Below, one piece after another: positions 50,022 through 58,391 of a DNA stretch of 64,000 bases. A program made the translations under genes and the position numbers. The stretch's first letter is position 1; each line of letters opens with the position of its first letter. The notes under the pieces are model-generated. The model made no database searches and was not told where the DNA came from. It was given only the letters and a program-made list of their open reading frames with translations. The stretch spans positions 62,001-126,000 of the forward strand of contig JAKLDN010000007.1 in the NCBI GenBank assembly GCA_022703505.1. The letters run 5' to 3'. This DNA is from Spirochaetota bacterium. GTDB taxonomy: Bacteria; Spirochaetota; Spirochaetia; Treponematales; UBA12059.

Positions 50022-51509
50022 ATGCAAGAGATATTCGCCAACCTCGGTCTGGGATTCCAGACCGCGTTCACCTTCACGAACATCCTGTGGGTGTTCATCG
50101 GAGGGACCCTGGGAACGATCATCGGCATGCTCCCGGGACTCGGGCCGGCCACGGGGGTGGCCATCCTGATCCCCATCACCTTCGGCATGAACCCCGCCAC
50201 GGCCCTCATCACGATGTGCGCGGTGTACTACGGGGCCATGTTCGGAGGCTCCCGGGCTTCCATCATGATCAACACCCCCGGGGACGCCTCGGCCATCGTG
50301 TCCTGCTTCGACGGCTACCCCATGACCAAGCAGGGACGCGCCGGCGCGGCCCTGGCCATCTCCGCCTTGGCCTCCTTCATCGGCGGCATGATCGGCATGT
50401 TCTTCCTGGTCTTCCTGACCCAGCCCATCGCGGCCGCGGCCCTGAAATTCGGACCCGCGGAGATGTTCTCCCTCATGATGTTCGCCCTGGTGGCCACGAT
50501 CACCCTGGCGGAAGGCAACCTCCTCAAAGGTGCGGTGGCCATCGCCTTCGGCCTCATGCTCTCCACGGTGGGCATCGACGCCCTGACGGGGATCATCCGC
50601 TTCACCTACGGGGCGGAGGCCCTCCAGGACGGGATCGACTTCCTGGTCATCATCATCGGTGTCTACGCGGTCTGCGAAGTCTTCAAGAACTTCAAGGACA
50701 TCAACGCGGTCTACAAGTTCGACTCCAAGCACATCGGCAAGGTCTGGATCACCAAGGAGGACTGGAAGCGCTCCCTGCCCCCGATGCTCCGCAGTTCCCC
50801 CCTGGGCTTCATCGTGGGAGTCCTCCCGGGCATGGGCGGCACCATCGCCACCTTCATGTCCTACGCCATGGAGAAGAACCTGAGCAAGAAGCCCGAGGAG
50901 TTCGGCAAGGGCGCCATCGAGGGCCTGGCGGCCCCGGAGGCGGCCAACAACGCCTGCTCCTGCGGCGCCATGGTTCCCCTCCTGACCTTGGGCATCCCCG
51001 GATCCGGGACCACCGCCGTCATGTTGGGCGCTCTGATGCTCCTGGGCGTACGGCCCGGTCCGACCCTCTTCACGGACCACCCCGAGATCGCCTGGGGCGT
51101 CATCGCCTCCATGCTGATCGGGAACATCATCCTGATCATCATCAACCTCCCCCTGGCCATTCCCCTGGTCCAGATCCTCAAGGTGCCCACCCGCATCATG
51201 CTGCCCATCATCATGGGGCTGGCCCTGATCGGGACTTACTTCCTGAACTACAGCTCCTTCGACTTCGTCGTGGTGATGGTCTCCGCGGTGATCGGGTACC
51301 TCTTCTCCAAGCTCGAGATACCCCTGCCTCCCCTGGTCCTAGCCCTGATCCTGGGGGGCACCACGGAGCAGGCCCTGCGGAACTCCCTGGTCCTGTCCGA
51401 CGGCTCCCTGGGCATCTTCGTCCAGAAGCCGATCTCCGCGGTCTTCATTGTCCTGGCCGCCGCCTCGCTGGTATACTCGCTGGCCAAGAGGAAGAAGCAC
51501 GCAGCATGA
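50022..51509 (+). CDS. tctA: TTT transporter large membrane subunit (TctA)
   Basis: A 495-residue protein with about 12 membrane helices. Family markers: LGTIIGMLPGLGPATGVAIL, YYGAMFGGSRASIMINTPGD, GVLPGMGGTIATFMSYAMEK and AAPEAANNACSCGAMVPLLT, which form the repeated substrate-path loops. It is the translocating subunit for the tricarboxylate delivered by TctC. AGGAGG precedes the ATG, and its stop overlaps the citE start as ATGA, so transport and citrate lyase are expressed as one unit. Confidence 0.95.
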   Translation: MQEIFANLGLGFQTAFTFTNILWVFIGGTLGTIIGMLPGLGPATGVAILIPITFGMNPATALITMCAVYYGAMFGGSRASIMINTPGDASAIVSCFDGYPMTKQGRAGAALAISALASFIGGMIGMFFLVFLTQPIAAAALKFGPAEMFSLMMFALVATITLAEGNLLKGAVAIAFGLMLSTVGIDALTGIIRFTYGAEALQDGIDFLVIIIGVYAVCEVFKNFKDINAVYKFDSKHIGKVWITKEDWKRSLPPMLRSSPLGFIVGVLPGMGGTIATFMSYAMEKNLSKKPEEFGKGAIEGLAAPEAANNACSCGAMVPLLTLGIPGSGTTAVMLGALMLLGVRPGPTLFTDHPEIAWGVIASMLIGNIILIIINLPLAIPLVQILKVPTRIMLPIIMGLALIGTYFLNYSSFDFVVVMVSAVIGYLFSKLEIPLPPLVLALILGGTTEQALRNSLVLSDGSLGIFVQKPISAVFIVLAAASLVYSLAKRKKHAA

Positions 51510-52411
51510 AACCCGACAGGACGGCGGGGCGCCCCCGGCGCTCCCTGCTGTACATCCCCGGGAACAACCCGGGGATGATCCAGAACTGTTCGATCTACGG
51601 GGCGGACGGGGTCCTCCTGGACCTGGAGGACTCCATCGCCCTGGCGGAGAAGGACGCGGCCCGCAAGCTGGTCCGCGGCGCCCTCCGGGCCCTCGACTTC
51701 GGGGGCGTGGAGAGGGTGGTGCGGATCAACGGGCGGGACACGCCCTACTTCGAGAAGGACCTCGCGGAAATCGTCCCGGCCCGTCCGGACGCCGTCCGCC
51801 TTCCCAAGGTGGACGGCCCCGAGGACGTGCTCGAGGCGGACCGGATCATCTCCCGCCTGGAGAAGGAGAACGGGATCGAGCCCGGGACGGTCCGGATCCA
51901 GGCCATGCTGGAGACCGCCCGGGCCATAGTGAACGCCGCGGCCATAGCCTCCTCCTCTCCCCGGCTCTCGGGGCTGACCCTGGGCGGCCAGGACCTGGCC
52001 GCGGACCTGGGGATCAAGGCCACCAAGGACGGCCGGGAACTTCTGTACGCCAAGAGCGCCGTGGTCATCGCCGCCAAGGCTTCGGGCCTGGAGGCCTTCG
52101 ACACGGTCTACACGGACGTGAACGACCTGGAGGGCCTCCTGGAGGCCACCCGGACGGCGGTGTCCCTGGGCTTCTCGGGCAAGGCCGCCATCCATCCCTC
52201 CCAGGTCCCGGTGATCCACGTGGCCTTCGCTCCGACCGAGTCCGAGGTCCGCAAGGCCCGGGCCGTGGTCCGGGCGGCCCGGGAGGCGGAAGCCCGGGGC
52301 GCGGGGGTGGTGGCCCTGGACGGGCGCATGATCGACGCCCCCGTCGTGGCCCAGGCGGAGCGGACCCTGGAGCTCGCCCGCCTCGCCGGCATGGAGGACG
52401 CCCAAGCATGA
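51506..52411 (+). CDS. citE: Citrate lyase beta subunit (citryl-CoA lyase)
   Basis: A 301-residue TIM-barrel protein, normal CitE length. Blocks: RRSLLYIPGNNPGMIQNCSI, ADGVLLDLEDSIALAEKDAA (substrate and Mg site), VVRINGRDTPYFEKDL, IQAMLETARAIVNA and GKAAIHPSQVPVI. It splits the citryl thioester on CitD into oxaloacetate and acetyl-CitD. ATG overlaps the tctA stop and its stop overlaps the citF start. Confidence 0.95.
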   Translation: MKPDRTAGRPRRSLLYIPGNNPGMIQNCSIYGADGVLLDLEDSIALAEKDAARKLVRGALRALDFGGVERVVRINGRDTPYFEKDLAEIVPARPDAVRLPKVDGPEDVLEADRIISRLEKENGIEPGTVRIQAMLETARAIVNAAAIASSSPRLSGLTLGGQDLAADLGIKATKDGRELLYAKSAVVIAAKASGLEAFDTVYTDVNDLEGLLEATRTAVSLGFSGKAAIHPSQVPVIHVAFAPTESEVRKARAVVRAAREAEARGAGVVALDGRMIDAPVVAQAERTLELARLAGMEDAQA

Positions 52412-53973
52412 AGCTCGACTGCGTGACCAATTCCATCGGACGGCGGGTGCCCCGGGAGATCCCGGGGCTCGGCGTCCTGGCCCCCTACGCGGGAGCCTAC
52501 TCCCGGTTGGACGGTTCCTACGTCTACACCCCGAAGACCTTCCCGCGCCGGGTTCCCGCTCCCACCACCGACAAGGTCGCGCCCAGCCTGGCCGCCGCGA
52601 TCGAGCGCTCGGGCCTGGAAAGCGGCATGACCGTCTCCTTCCACCACCACCTGCGCAACGGCGATACCGTGGTGGAGCAGGTCCTGGCCGCTGCGGAGGC
52701 CCTGGGGATCCGGAACCTGACACTGGCTCCCAGTTCCCTGGGGGACGAGGCGGACTGCGTGGCCGGCTTCATCCGGCGGGGCGTCGTGTCCCGCCTGCAC
52801 ACCTCCGGGGTTCGTGGAGAGGTCGGCAAAGCCATCTCCCGGGGCGAGATCGAGGCCCCGGTGGTCATCCGGAGCCACGGGGGACGTGCCCGGGCCGTGG
52901 AGGAGGGGAGCCTGCGGATCGACGTGGCCTTCCTGGCCGCCCCGGCCTGCGACCGGCTCGGCAACATGACCGGTTCCGCGGGCAAGACCGCCTGCGGGTC
53001 CCTGGGCTACGCGATCCACGACGCCCGGTACGCGGGTCGGGTGGTGGCGGTGACGGACAACCTCGTGCCCTATCCCCTGGCCCCCCGTATCTCCATACCC
53101 CAGTACCTGGTGGATCACGTCGCGGTGGTGGACTCCATCGGGGACCCCTCCAAGATCGCCACCGGGGCCACCCGTATATCCCGGGATCCCGTCCAGCTCC
53201 GGATCGCAGAGTTGGCCTTCGGACTCATCAAGTCCACGGGCTATCTGAAGGACGGCTGTTCCTTCCAGACCGGAGGCGGCGGCCCGAGCCTGGCCGCGGC
53301 CCGGTACGTCCGGGATTACATGAAGGAGAAGGGGATCCGGGGCAGCTACTGCATCGGAGGGATCACGGGCTTCATGGCCGAGATGCTGAAGGAAGGACTT
53401 TTCGAGGCCCTCTTCGACGTCCAGAGCTTCGACGCCGCGGTCACCTCCTCCATGGCGGACAATCCCCGGCACATGGAGGCGGACGTCTCCTGCTACGCCA
53501 ACCCCCTGAACAAGGGCTGCCTGGTCAACGACCTGGACGTGGTGGTCCTGGCCGCCCTGGACACGGACGTGGACTTCAACGTGGACGTGCTCACGGGCCA
53601 CGACGGGGTCCTCCGGGGCGCTTCCGGGGGACATTCCGACACGGCCGCGGGGGCCAAGCTGGCGGTCATCACCGTGCCCTCCATGCGGAACGGGGTGCCT
53701 TCCATCCGGAACCGGGTCCAGACCGTCGTCACCCCCGGGGAGACCATCGACGCCATCGTCACCGAGCGGGGGATCGCCATCAATCCCCGCCGGGAGGACC
53801 TGGCCGCCGCGGCCCGGGCCGCGGGCCTACCGATCAAGGACATCCGGGATCTCAAGGCGGAGATCGAGCGGGTAACCGGGGTCCCCGACGAGGTGGAGTT
53901 CGCGGACGACATCGTGGGGATCGTGGAATACCGGGACGGGACGATCATCGACTCGATCCGCAGGGTCGTCTAG
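52408..53973 (+). CDS. citF: Citrate lyase alpha subunit (citrate:acetyl-ACP transferase)
   Basis: A 521-residue protein, usual CitF length. Blocks: SFHHHLRNGDTVVEQVLAAA, VIRSHGGRARAVEEGSLRID, GNMTGSAGKTACGSLGYA, GGITGFMAEMLKEGLFEALF and LTGHDGVLRGASGGHSDTAA. It exchanges acetate for citrate on the CitD arm. Starts at ATG 52408, overlapping citE. The gamma subunit and the cofactor genes are in the divergent operon, so both must be expressed for active enzyme. Confidence 0.95.
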   Translation: MKLDCVTNSIGRRVPREIPGLGVLAPYAGAYSRLDGSYVYTPKTFPRRVPAPTTDKVAPSLAAAIERSGLESGMTVSFHHHLRNGDTVVEQVLAAAEALGIRNLTLAPSSLGDEADCVAGFIRRGVVSRLHTSGVRGEVGKAISRGEIEAPVVIRSHGGRARAVEEGSLRIDVAFLAAPACDRLGNMTGSAGKTACGSLGYAIHDARYAGRVVAVTDNLVPYPLAPRISIPQYLVDHVAVVDSIGDPSKIATGATRISRDPVQLRIAELAFGLIKSTGYLKDGCSFQTGGGGPSLAAARYVRDYMKEKGIRGSYCIGGITGFMAEMLKEGLFEALFDVQSFDAAVTSSMADNPRHMEADVSCYANPLNKGCLVNDLDVVVLAALDTDVDFNVDVLTGHDGVLRGASGGHSDTAAGAKLAVITVPSMRNGVPSIRNRVQTVVTPGETIDAIVTERGIAINPRREDLAAAARAAGLPIKDIRDLKAEIERVTGVPDEVEFADDIVGIVEYRDGTIIDSIRRVV

Positions 53974-54006
53974 GACGGCGACAGGCCGCGCCGGAAAGGA
54001 AGCGAC

Positions 54007-54495
54007 ATGCAACAGCCGTGGATCATCGGCGCCGCAGTCCTGGCCGGGGCCTTCCTGGGCGACCGCCTCAAGCTGCCCTCGGGCATCCTGACCGGCGGGA
54101 TGATCGCGGGTCTGGTGGCCAAGGGTTTCGTGGAGGGGAACGTGCCCAGCGGCCGGGCCCTCTCGGTGATCTCCCAGCTCCTGGTGGCCTACGTGGTGGT
54201 CTCCAATTCCGACGTGGCCACCATCCGCAAGCACCCCGAGATCCTGCCCATCGCGGTGGGCTACATCGTGGCCCTGACCCTATTCTGCCTGGGTGCCGCC
54301 TGGGCCATCAACAAGCTTTTCCACATCGACCTGGAGACCGCGATCTACGCCACCGCCCCCGGGGGCCTGTCCGGCATGGCCCTTTCCGCGACGGAGGCCG
54401 GGGCGGAGACCCCGGTCTCCATGATGTTCCACCTCCTCCGGCTCACCCTGATCCTGGTCTTCACGCCCTTCCTGGCGGCGCTGTTCGGGAAGTGA
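54007..54495 (+). CDS. Half-length AbrB-family membrane protein
   Basis: A 162-residue membrane protein with about five hydrophobic segments. The ending ETAIYATAPGGLSGMALSAT is the marker of the AbrB/ammonia-monooxygenase-type family (PF05145), whose usual members are about 350 residues with two such halves. Here only one half is present, with AAGGA before the ATG, 33 bases after citF. Single-half members are often found next to tripartite tricarboxylate transporters; an accessory transport or regulatory role is possible. It is the last gene of the plus-strand citrate operon. Confidence 0.75.
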   Translation: MQQPWIIGAAVLAGAFLGDRLKLPSGILTGGMIAGLVAKGFVEGNVPSGRALSVISQLLVAYVVVSNSDVATIRKHPEILPIAVGYIVALTLFCLGAAWAINKLFHIDLETAIYATAPGGLSGMALSATEAGAETPVSMMFHLLRLTLILVFTPFLAALFGK

Positions 54496-54525
54496 ACGGA
54501 CCGAGGAACAGGGCGAGGGGCCGCT

Positions 54526-55548
54526 TTATGGTTTCCCATCGACCTTCGGCAACAGGGCCAGGGCCTTCCTCCAGTACCCGAGGATCTCGTCGATTTCCGC
54601 GTCCACGACAGGATTCGGAACCTTCAGGTCCGGGCGGGCGTCGTACCACTCCAGGGATCTGCGGACGCCCTCGGCGAAGGTGACTTCGGGCCGGAACTCC
54701 GGGACGAAACTCCGGATCTTCGAGTTGTCGAACAGCACGCTGACCGCCTTGTCCCCCAGAAGGCCCGCTCCGCGTTCCGGGCGAATACGGGCGATGTAGT
54801 CCGAGGGAATGTGTACCGTCTCGGCTCGCACTCCGAGCGCCTCGGCGAGGATCGCGTGGATAGCGTCCCAGGTCAGGCGCTCGTCGGAGGTGATGTGGAA
54901 TGCCTCGGACAGGGCCGCGGGATTCCCCAGCAGTCCTACCAACCCGACGGCGAAATCCGATGCGTGGGTGAGGGTCCACAGGGACTGGCCGTCCCCGGGA
55001 ACCACGACCGCCTTGCCCCCCCGCATCCGCCAGGGGATCGTGTAATCCGACGATCCGAACACCCCCGGGATCCAGCCGTCGTCGTAGGTGTGGGACGGCC
55101 GCACGATAGTGAAGGGGAAGGATCGTGCGGTTCCCTCCTCCCGGAGCACCGCCTCGCAGGCGATCTTGAGCCGGGAGTATTCCCAGAAGGGATTTTCCAG
55201 GGGGGTATCCTCGGTGATCACGGGGCTCAGGGACGGCTTGCGGTAGGCGGAGCAGGTGCTTATGAGCACGTACTGGCCCGCGATCCCCTCGAACAGTTCC
55301 AGATCCGCCCGGACGTGCTCGGGGCGGTAGGCCAGGAACTGCACCACGCCGTCGAAGCGCAGGCCCGCTAGGGCTGTCTTCACCGTTTCGGGATTCCGGA
55401 TGTCCGCCGTCAGGGTGACGACACCCGGCGCCGTCCTGTCGGGACGGTTGCCGCGGTTCAGGTTGAACACCTCGAACCCCTCGGAGAGCGCCCTGCGGGT
55501 ACAGGCCGCGGAAATGTTGCCCGTCCCCCCCACGAATAGTATCCGCAT
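54526..55548 (-). CDS. NAD-dependent epimerase/dehydratase family protein (extended SDR)
   Basis: A 340-residue Rossmann-fold protein. It opens with ILFVGGTGNISAACTRRAL, the GxxGxxS variant of the NAD(P)-binding motif seen in atypical extended SDRs. The catalytic STCSAYR and YSRLK (YxxxK) are present near residues 97-130. Substrate not evident; relatives include sugar-nucleotide epimerases and RNA-binding plastid proteins. Its promoter region faces that of the M24-like gene in a 111-base gap, so the two may be co-regulated. Confidence 0.8.
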   Translation of the reverse strand: MRILFVGGTGNISAACTRRALSEGFEVFNLNRGNRPDRTAPGVVTLTADIRNPETVKTALAGLRFDGVVQFLAYRPEHVRADLELFEGIAGQYVLISTCSAYRKPSLSPVITEDTPLENPFWEYSRLKIACEAVLREEGTARSFPFTIVRPSHTYDDGWIPGVFGSSDYTIPWRMRGGKAVVVPGDGQSLWTLTHASDFAVGLVGLLGNPAALSEAFHITSDERLTWDAIHAILAEALGVRAETVHIPSDYIARIRPERGAGLLGDKAVSVLFDNSKIRSFVPEFRPEVTFAEGVRRSLEWYDARPDLKVPNPVVDAEIDEILGYWRKALALLPKVDGKP

Positions 55549-55579
55549 TTCTTCCCTCCCCGGCGATGCGAGGTTTTTC

Positions 55580-55608
55580 TTGACACCTGACGTCTTACAA
55601 CGTAAGAT
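55580..55608 (+). promoter_or_regulatory. Promoter with overlapping operator for the second TTT operon
   Basis: TTGACA (55580-55585), 17-base spacer, TAAGAT (55603-55608). Inverted repeat TCTTAC (55593-55598), AAC, GTAAGA (55602-55607) covers the -10 region. The arrangement fits repression by a GntR protein such as the one at 59887. Confidence 0.7.
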
Positions 55609-55659
55609 TACGGATGACCGTCGGGATTGTCAATAGAACCTGAACGCAGAGGATTCCAG

Positions 55660-56766
55660 ATGTTCGAATTCAGCCAAGACGAAGTCGCGGAAAAGAAACG
55701 CCTCATCCGGGGGCTTTTGGAAGAGACGGGCCTCACAGGGATCTACCTCAAGAAGACCGCGAATTTCTCCTGGGTCACCGCCGGGGGGTACAACATCGTC
55801 GGCCTTTCCACCGAGTTGGGAGTGGCCGGAGTCCTGTTGACTCCGGACCGGGGCTTCGTGGTCTGCAGCAACATAGAAGTCCCCCGTATGGAGCAGGAGG
55901 AGCGGCTGGTCGAGCAGGGCTACGAAATCGTCGGCTTCCCCTGGTACGAGGACCGGGAGGCTGCCCTGGTGGCTTCCCTAGGGGGGCCCCGGCTCGGGGC
56001 CGACCACGCCTTCCCGGGCGCCGTCGACGTGTCCGGAAAAATCAATCCCCTCCGGTACTCCCTGACCTCCTGGGAGATCGCCCGCTACCGGGGACAGGCC
56101 CGGGAAACCGCCCGGGCCGCGGAGGAGACCGCACTGGAGATCCGGCCCGGGGACGAGGAGCGGGCCGTGGTGGGCCGGCTTTCGGATCGGCTCTGGTCCC
56201 GGGGCATGGACTTCATCGTGGCCTTCTGCGCGGCGGACGATCGGATCTCCCGGTACCGGCATCCCGTGGCTACGGACGCGAAGATCCGGAAGCGGGCCAT
56301 GATCAGCGTGAACTCCCGGCGCCGGGGGCTCATCGTCTCCATCACCCGTTTCGTACAGTTCGGGAAGGTCCCCGGGGACCTTCAGCGCCGGTACGAGGAC
56401 AACGTCTATGTGGACAGCGTCATGATGGCGGCAACGAAGCCGGGAAGGCCCGCATCGGAGGTCTTCCAGGCGGCCGTACGGGCCTACGCCGAGAAGGGCT
56501 ATCCCGACGAGTACAAGCTCCACCATCAGGGCGGCGCCATCGGTTACATAGGCCGGGATTACAAGGCCACGGAGCGCACGACCGAGATCATCCGGGAAAA
56601 CCAGGCCTTCACGTGGAATCCCTCGATCACCGGAGCCAAGAGCGAGGATACCATGCTGGCCTCGTCCTCGGGCCCGATCGTGCTTTCGGAGCCCGTGATC
56701 TTTCCGACCATCCTGTCCGAGGCGGGCGGATTCGTTTTCCGACGCCCCGGAATCGCGGAACTGTGA
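55660..56766 (+). CDS. M24 (creatinase/aminopeptidase P) family protein lacking metal ligands
   Basis: A 368-residue protein of pita-bread fold type. ATG 55660 follows GAGG. Residues about 1-140 are a creatinase_N-like domain, then the M24 domain. The usual five metal ligands are mostly replaced: the first Asp position reads ISVNS, the second VSITRF, and the first Glu position WNPSIT in place of EPGxY, while the HHQGGAIGY His and the final SEDTML Glu remain. That is the pattern of metal-free creatinase-type hydrolases, which use the His. First gene of an operon with tctCBA; it may hydrolyse an amide or amidino compound taken up by the transporter. Confidence 0.75.
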   Translation: MFEFSQDEVAEKKRLIRGLLEETGLTGIYLKKTANFSWVTAGGYNIVGLSTELGVAGVLLTPDRGFVVCSNIEVPRMEQEERLVEQGYEIVGFPWYEDREAALVASLGGPRLGADHAFPGAVDVSGKINPLRYSLTSWEIARYRGQARETARAAEETALEIRPGDEERAVVGRLSDRLWSRGMDFIVAFCAADDRISRYRHPVATDAKIRKRAMISVNSRRRGLIVSITRFVQFGKVPGDLQRRYEDNVYVDSVMMAATKPGRPASEVFQAAVRAYAEKGYPDEYKLHHQGGAIGYIGRDYKATERTTEIIRENQAFTWNPSITGAKSEDTMLASSSGPIVLSEPVIFPTILSEAGGFVFRRPGIAEL

Positions 56767-56805
56767 AACGGGAAACGAAGTTTCCTTAATTTTAGGAGGA
56801 ACCAG

Positions 56806-57783
56806 ATGAACGTACAGCGAGTGTTCGTCGCGACGGTGCTCTGCGTCCTGGCGGCCGTCGCCCTCACGGCGGACGGCACGAAGGAAGCCAAGTTCCCGGA
56901 GCGGGAAATCGAGGTCATGGTCCCCTGGGCCGCCGGCGGCGCGACGGACGTGACCTTCCGCGCTTTCACGGGGGTCATCCAGAAGTACCTGGGGGTCCCG
57001 ATGATCATCAGCAACAAGCCCGGTGGAGCGGCGGTTCCCGGCTACGTGGAGGCTATGACCAAGAGCCCCGACGGACACTACCTGGTCGCCTGGGCGACGC
57101 CTTCCATCACGGTGACCCACATGCAGAACACCCCCTACGACGCGACCACCTTCGAACCGGTCCTGAACATCGTGACCGCGCCGGTATGGTTCCTGGTCCC
57201 CGCGAACTCCCCCTATAAAAACCTGGCGGACCTGGTGGCGGACGCCAAGAAACGGCCGGGCATGATCAACCTGGGCAATGCCGGCACCGGCGGCGGAACC
57301 CACATGATCGCCCTGGCCTTCGAGACCGCGGCGGGCGCCAAGTTCAACCACGTTCCCCACGCGGGAGGCGGCCCCACGGTGACCGCGGCGGTCGCGGGCC
57401 AGGTGGACGTGATCACCGTCGGTCCCCCCGAAGGGGTTCCGCAGCTCGCGAGCGGACAGCTGCGCTGCCTGGGCGTCTTCTCGGACAAACGGCTCGAGCA
57501 GTTCCCGGACTACCCGACCGCGAAGGAGCTCGGCATCCCCTTCAGCATGGGCCAGTGGCGGGGTTTGGCGGTTCCGAAGGGAACGGATCCCAAGAAGATC
57601 AAGATTCTCCACGACGCCTTTAAGGCCGCCATGGCGGATCCGGAGTTCCTGGCGATCGCGGAGAAATCCGGTCTCCTCCTGGACTACCGGGACACCGTGT
57701 CCTTCCGGAAGCTCATCCAGGAGCAGGACCTGGTCTACAAGACCACCGTCCAGACCAACAAGCTCGGGGACAAGTACAAGTAA
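56806..57783 (+). CDS. TTT-type periplasmic binding protein (TctC), second system
   Basis: A 325-residue protein with a signal peptide ([16 protein letters not shown]). Family loops: [60 protein letters not shown], and a further [20 protein letters not shown]. It is clearly different in sequence from the TctC at 48477, so another carboxylate is likely. AGGAGG before the ATG, 39 bases after the M24-like gene. Followed by a strong hairpin. Confidence 0.92.
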   Translation: MNVQRVFVATVLCVLAAVALTADGTKEAKFPEREIEVMVPWAAGGATDVTFRAFTGVIQKYLGVPMIISNKPGGAAVPGYVEAMTKSPDGHYLVAWATPSITVTHMQNTPYDATTFEPVLNIVTAPVWFLVPANSPYKNLADLVADAKKRPGMINLGNAGTGGGTHMIALAFETAAGAKFNHVPHAGGGPTVTAAVAGQVDVITVGPPEGVPQLASGQLRCLGVFSDKRLEQFPDYPTAKELGIPFSMGQWRGLAVPKGTDPKKIKILHDAFKAAMADPEFLAIAEKSGLLLDYRDTVSFRKLIQEQDLVYKTTVQTNKLGDKYK

Positions 57784-57794
57784 TTTGCCGCCGT

Positions 57795-57827
57795 GGGGGA
57801 CCCGTACGCCGATGGTACGGGACCCCC
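57795..57827 (+). terminator. Hairpin between tctC and tctB of the second system
   Basis: GGGGG (57795-57799) with CCCCC (57823-57827), one A-A mismatch, then CCCGTAC (57801-57807) with GTACGGG (57815-57821), loop GCCGATG. No T tract. Same position as the hairpin in the first TTT operon. Confidence 0.65.
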
Positions 57828-57918
57828 GCGCCGGAACCGGCCGTTCGAAAAGCCCCGGGCTTTTTGGACGATCCGCCGCATTTCCGGGCTCCGCGCATCC
57901 CTGTTAAGGAACGCACCG

Positions 57919-58377
57919 ATGGGCAGAATCGATATCGTGTACGGCTTCGTATTGGGAGCTCTCTCCCTGTTGTTTTTCGTGGAGACCCTCTCCGCTCCCG
58001 CATCGAGGGGGGGGATCAACCCGCGTACCTTTCCCCTGATCGTGATCCTGTCACTCTTTGGTCTTTCCGTCGTTCTGGGAATTCAGGGGCTGCTCCGATC
58101 CCTGCGCGACAGGAATCCCCTACCGCCCACACTGCCCCGGGGAAAGACCGCCGGCAAGCTCGCGGTCCTGACGGCGGCGGGTGCGGGCTATACCCTCATC
58201 CTGGAACCCGTCGGCTACATCCTGGCTACGCCGGTCCTGATCGCCGTGGCCATGATCCTCTTCGGCGAGCGCCGCCCGATCCGAATCGCGATCCTTTCCC
58301 TGACCGCTTCGGCGGCCCTCTATTTCCTGTTCCGGGGGGTGTTCCGGGTCCCCCTTCCCCGCTCGATTCTCTGGTGA
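57919..58377 (+). CDS. TTT transporter small membrane subunit (TctB), second system
   Basis: A 152-residue protein with four hydrophobic segments. The start at ATG 57919 (AAGGA upstream) gives the usual TctB N-terminus, DIVYGFVLGALSLLFFVETL, and a short INPRTFPLIVILSLFGLSVV second helix. A charged linker (RSLRDRNPLP) separates it from the last two helices. Works with TctA directly downstream (14-base gap). It lies 135 bases after the binding protein gene, across the hairpin. Confidence 0.8.
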   Translation: MGRIDIVYGFVLGALSLLFFVETLSAPASRGGINPRTFPLIVILSLFGLSVVLGIQGLLRSLRDRNPLPPTLPRGKTAGKLAVLTAAGAGYTLILEPVGYILATPVLIAVAMILFGERRPIRIAILSLTASAALYFLFRGVFRVPLPRSILW

Positions 58378-58391
58378 TAGGAGATCCCGCC

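Noticed and set aside
49766-51505. Plus-strand frame running into citE from 49766
   Set aside because: Low-complexity out-of-frame reading of tctB and tctA; citE homology begins at 51506. The same applies to 51448-52407 before citF.
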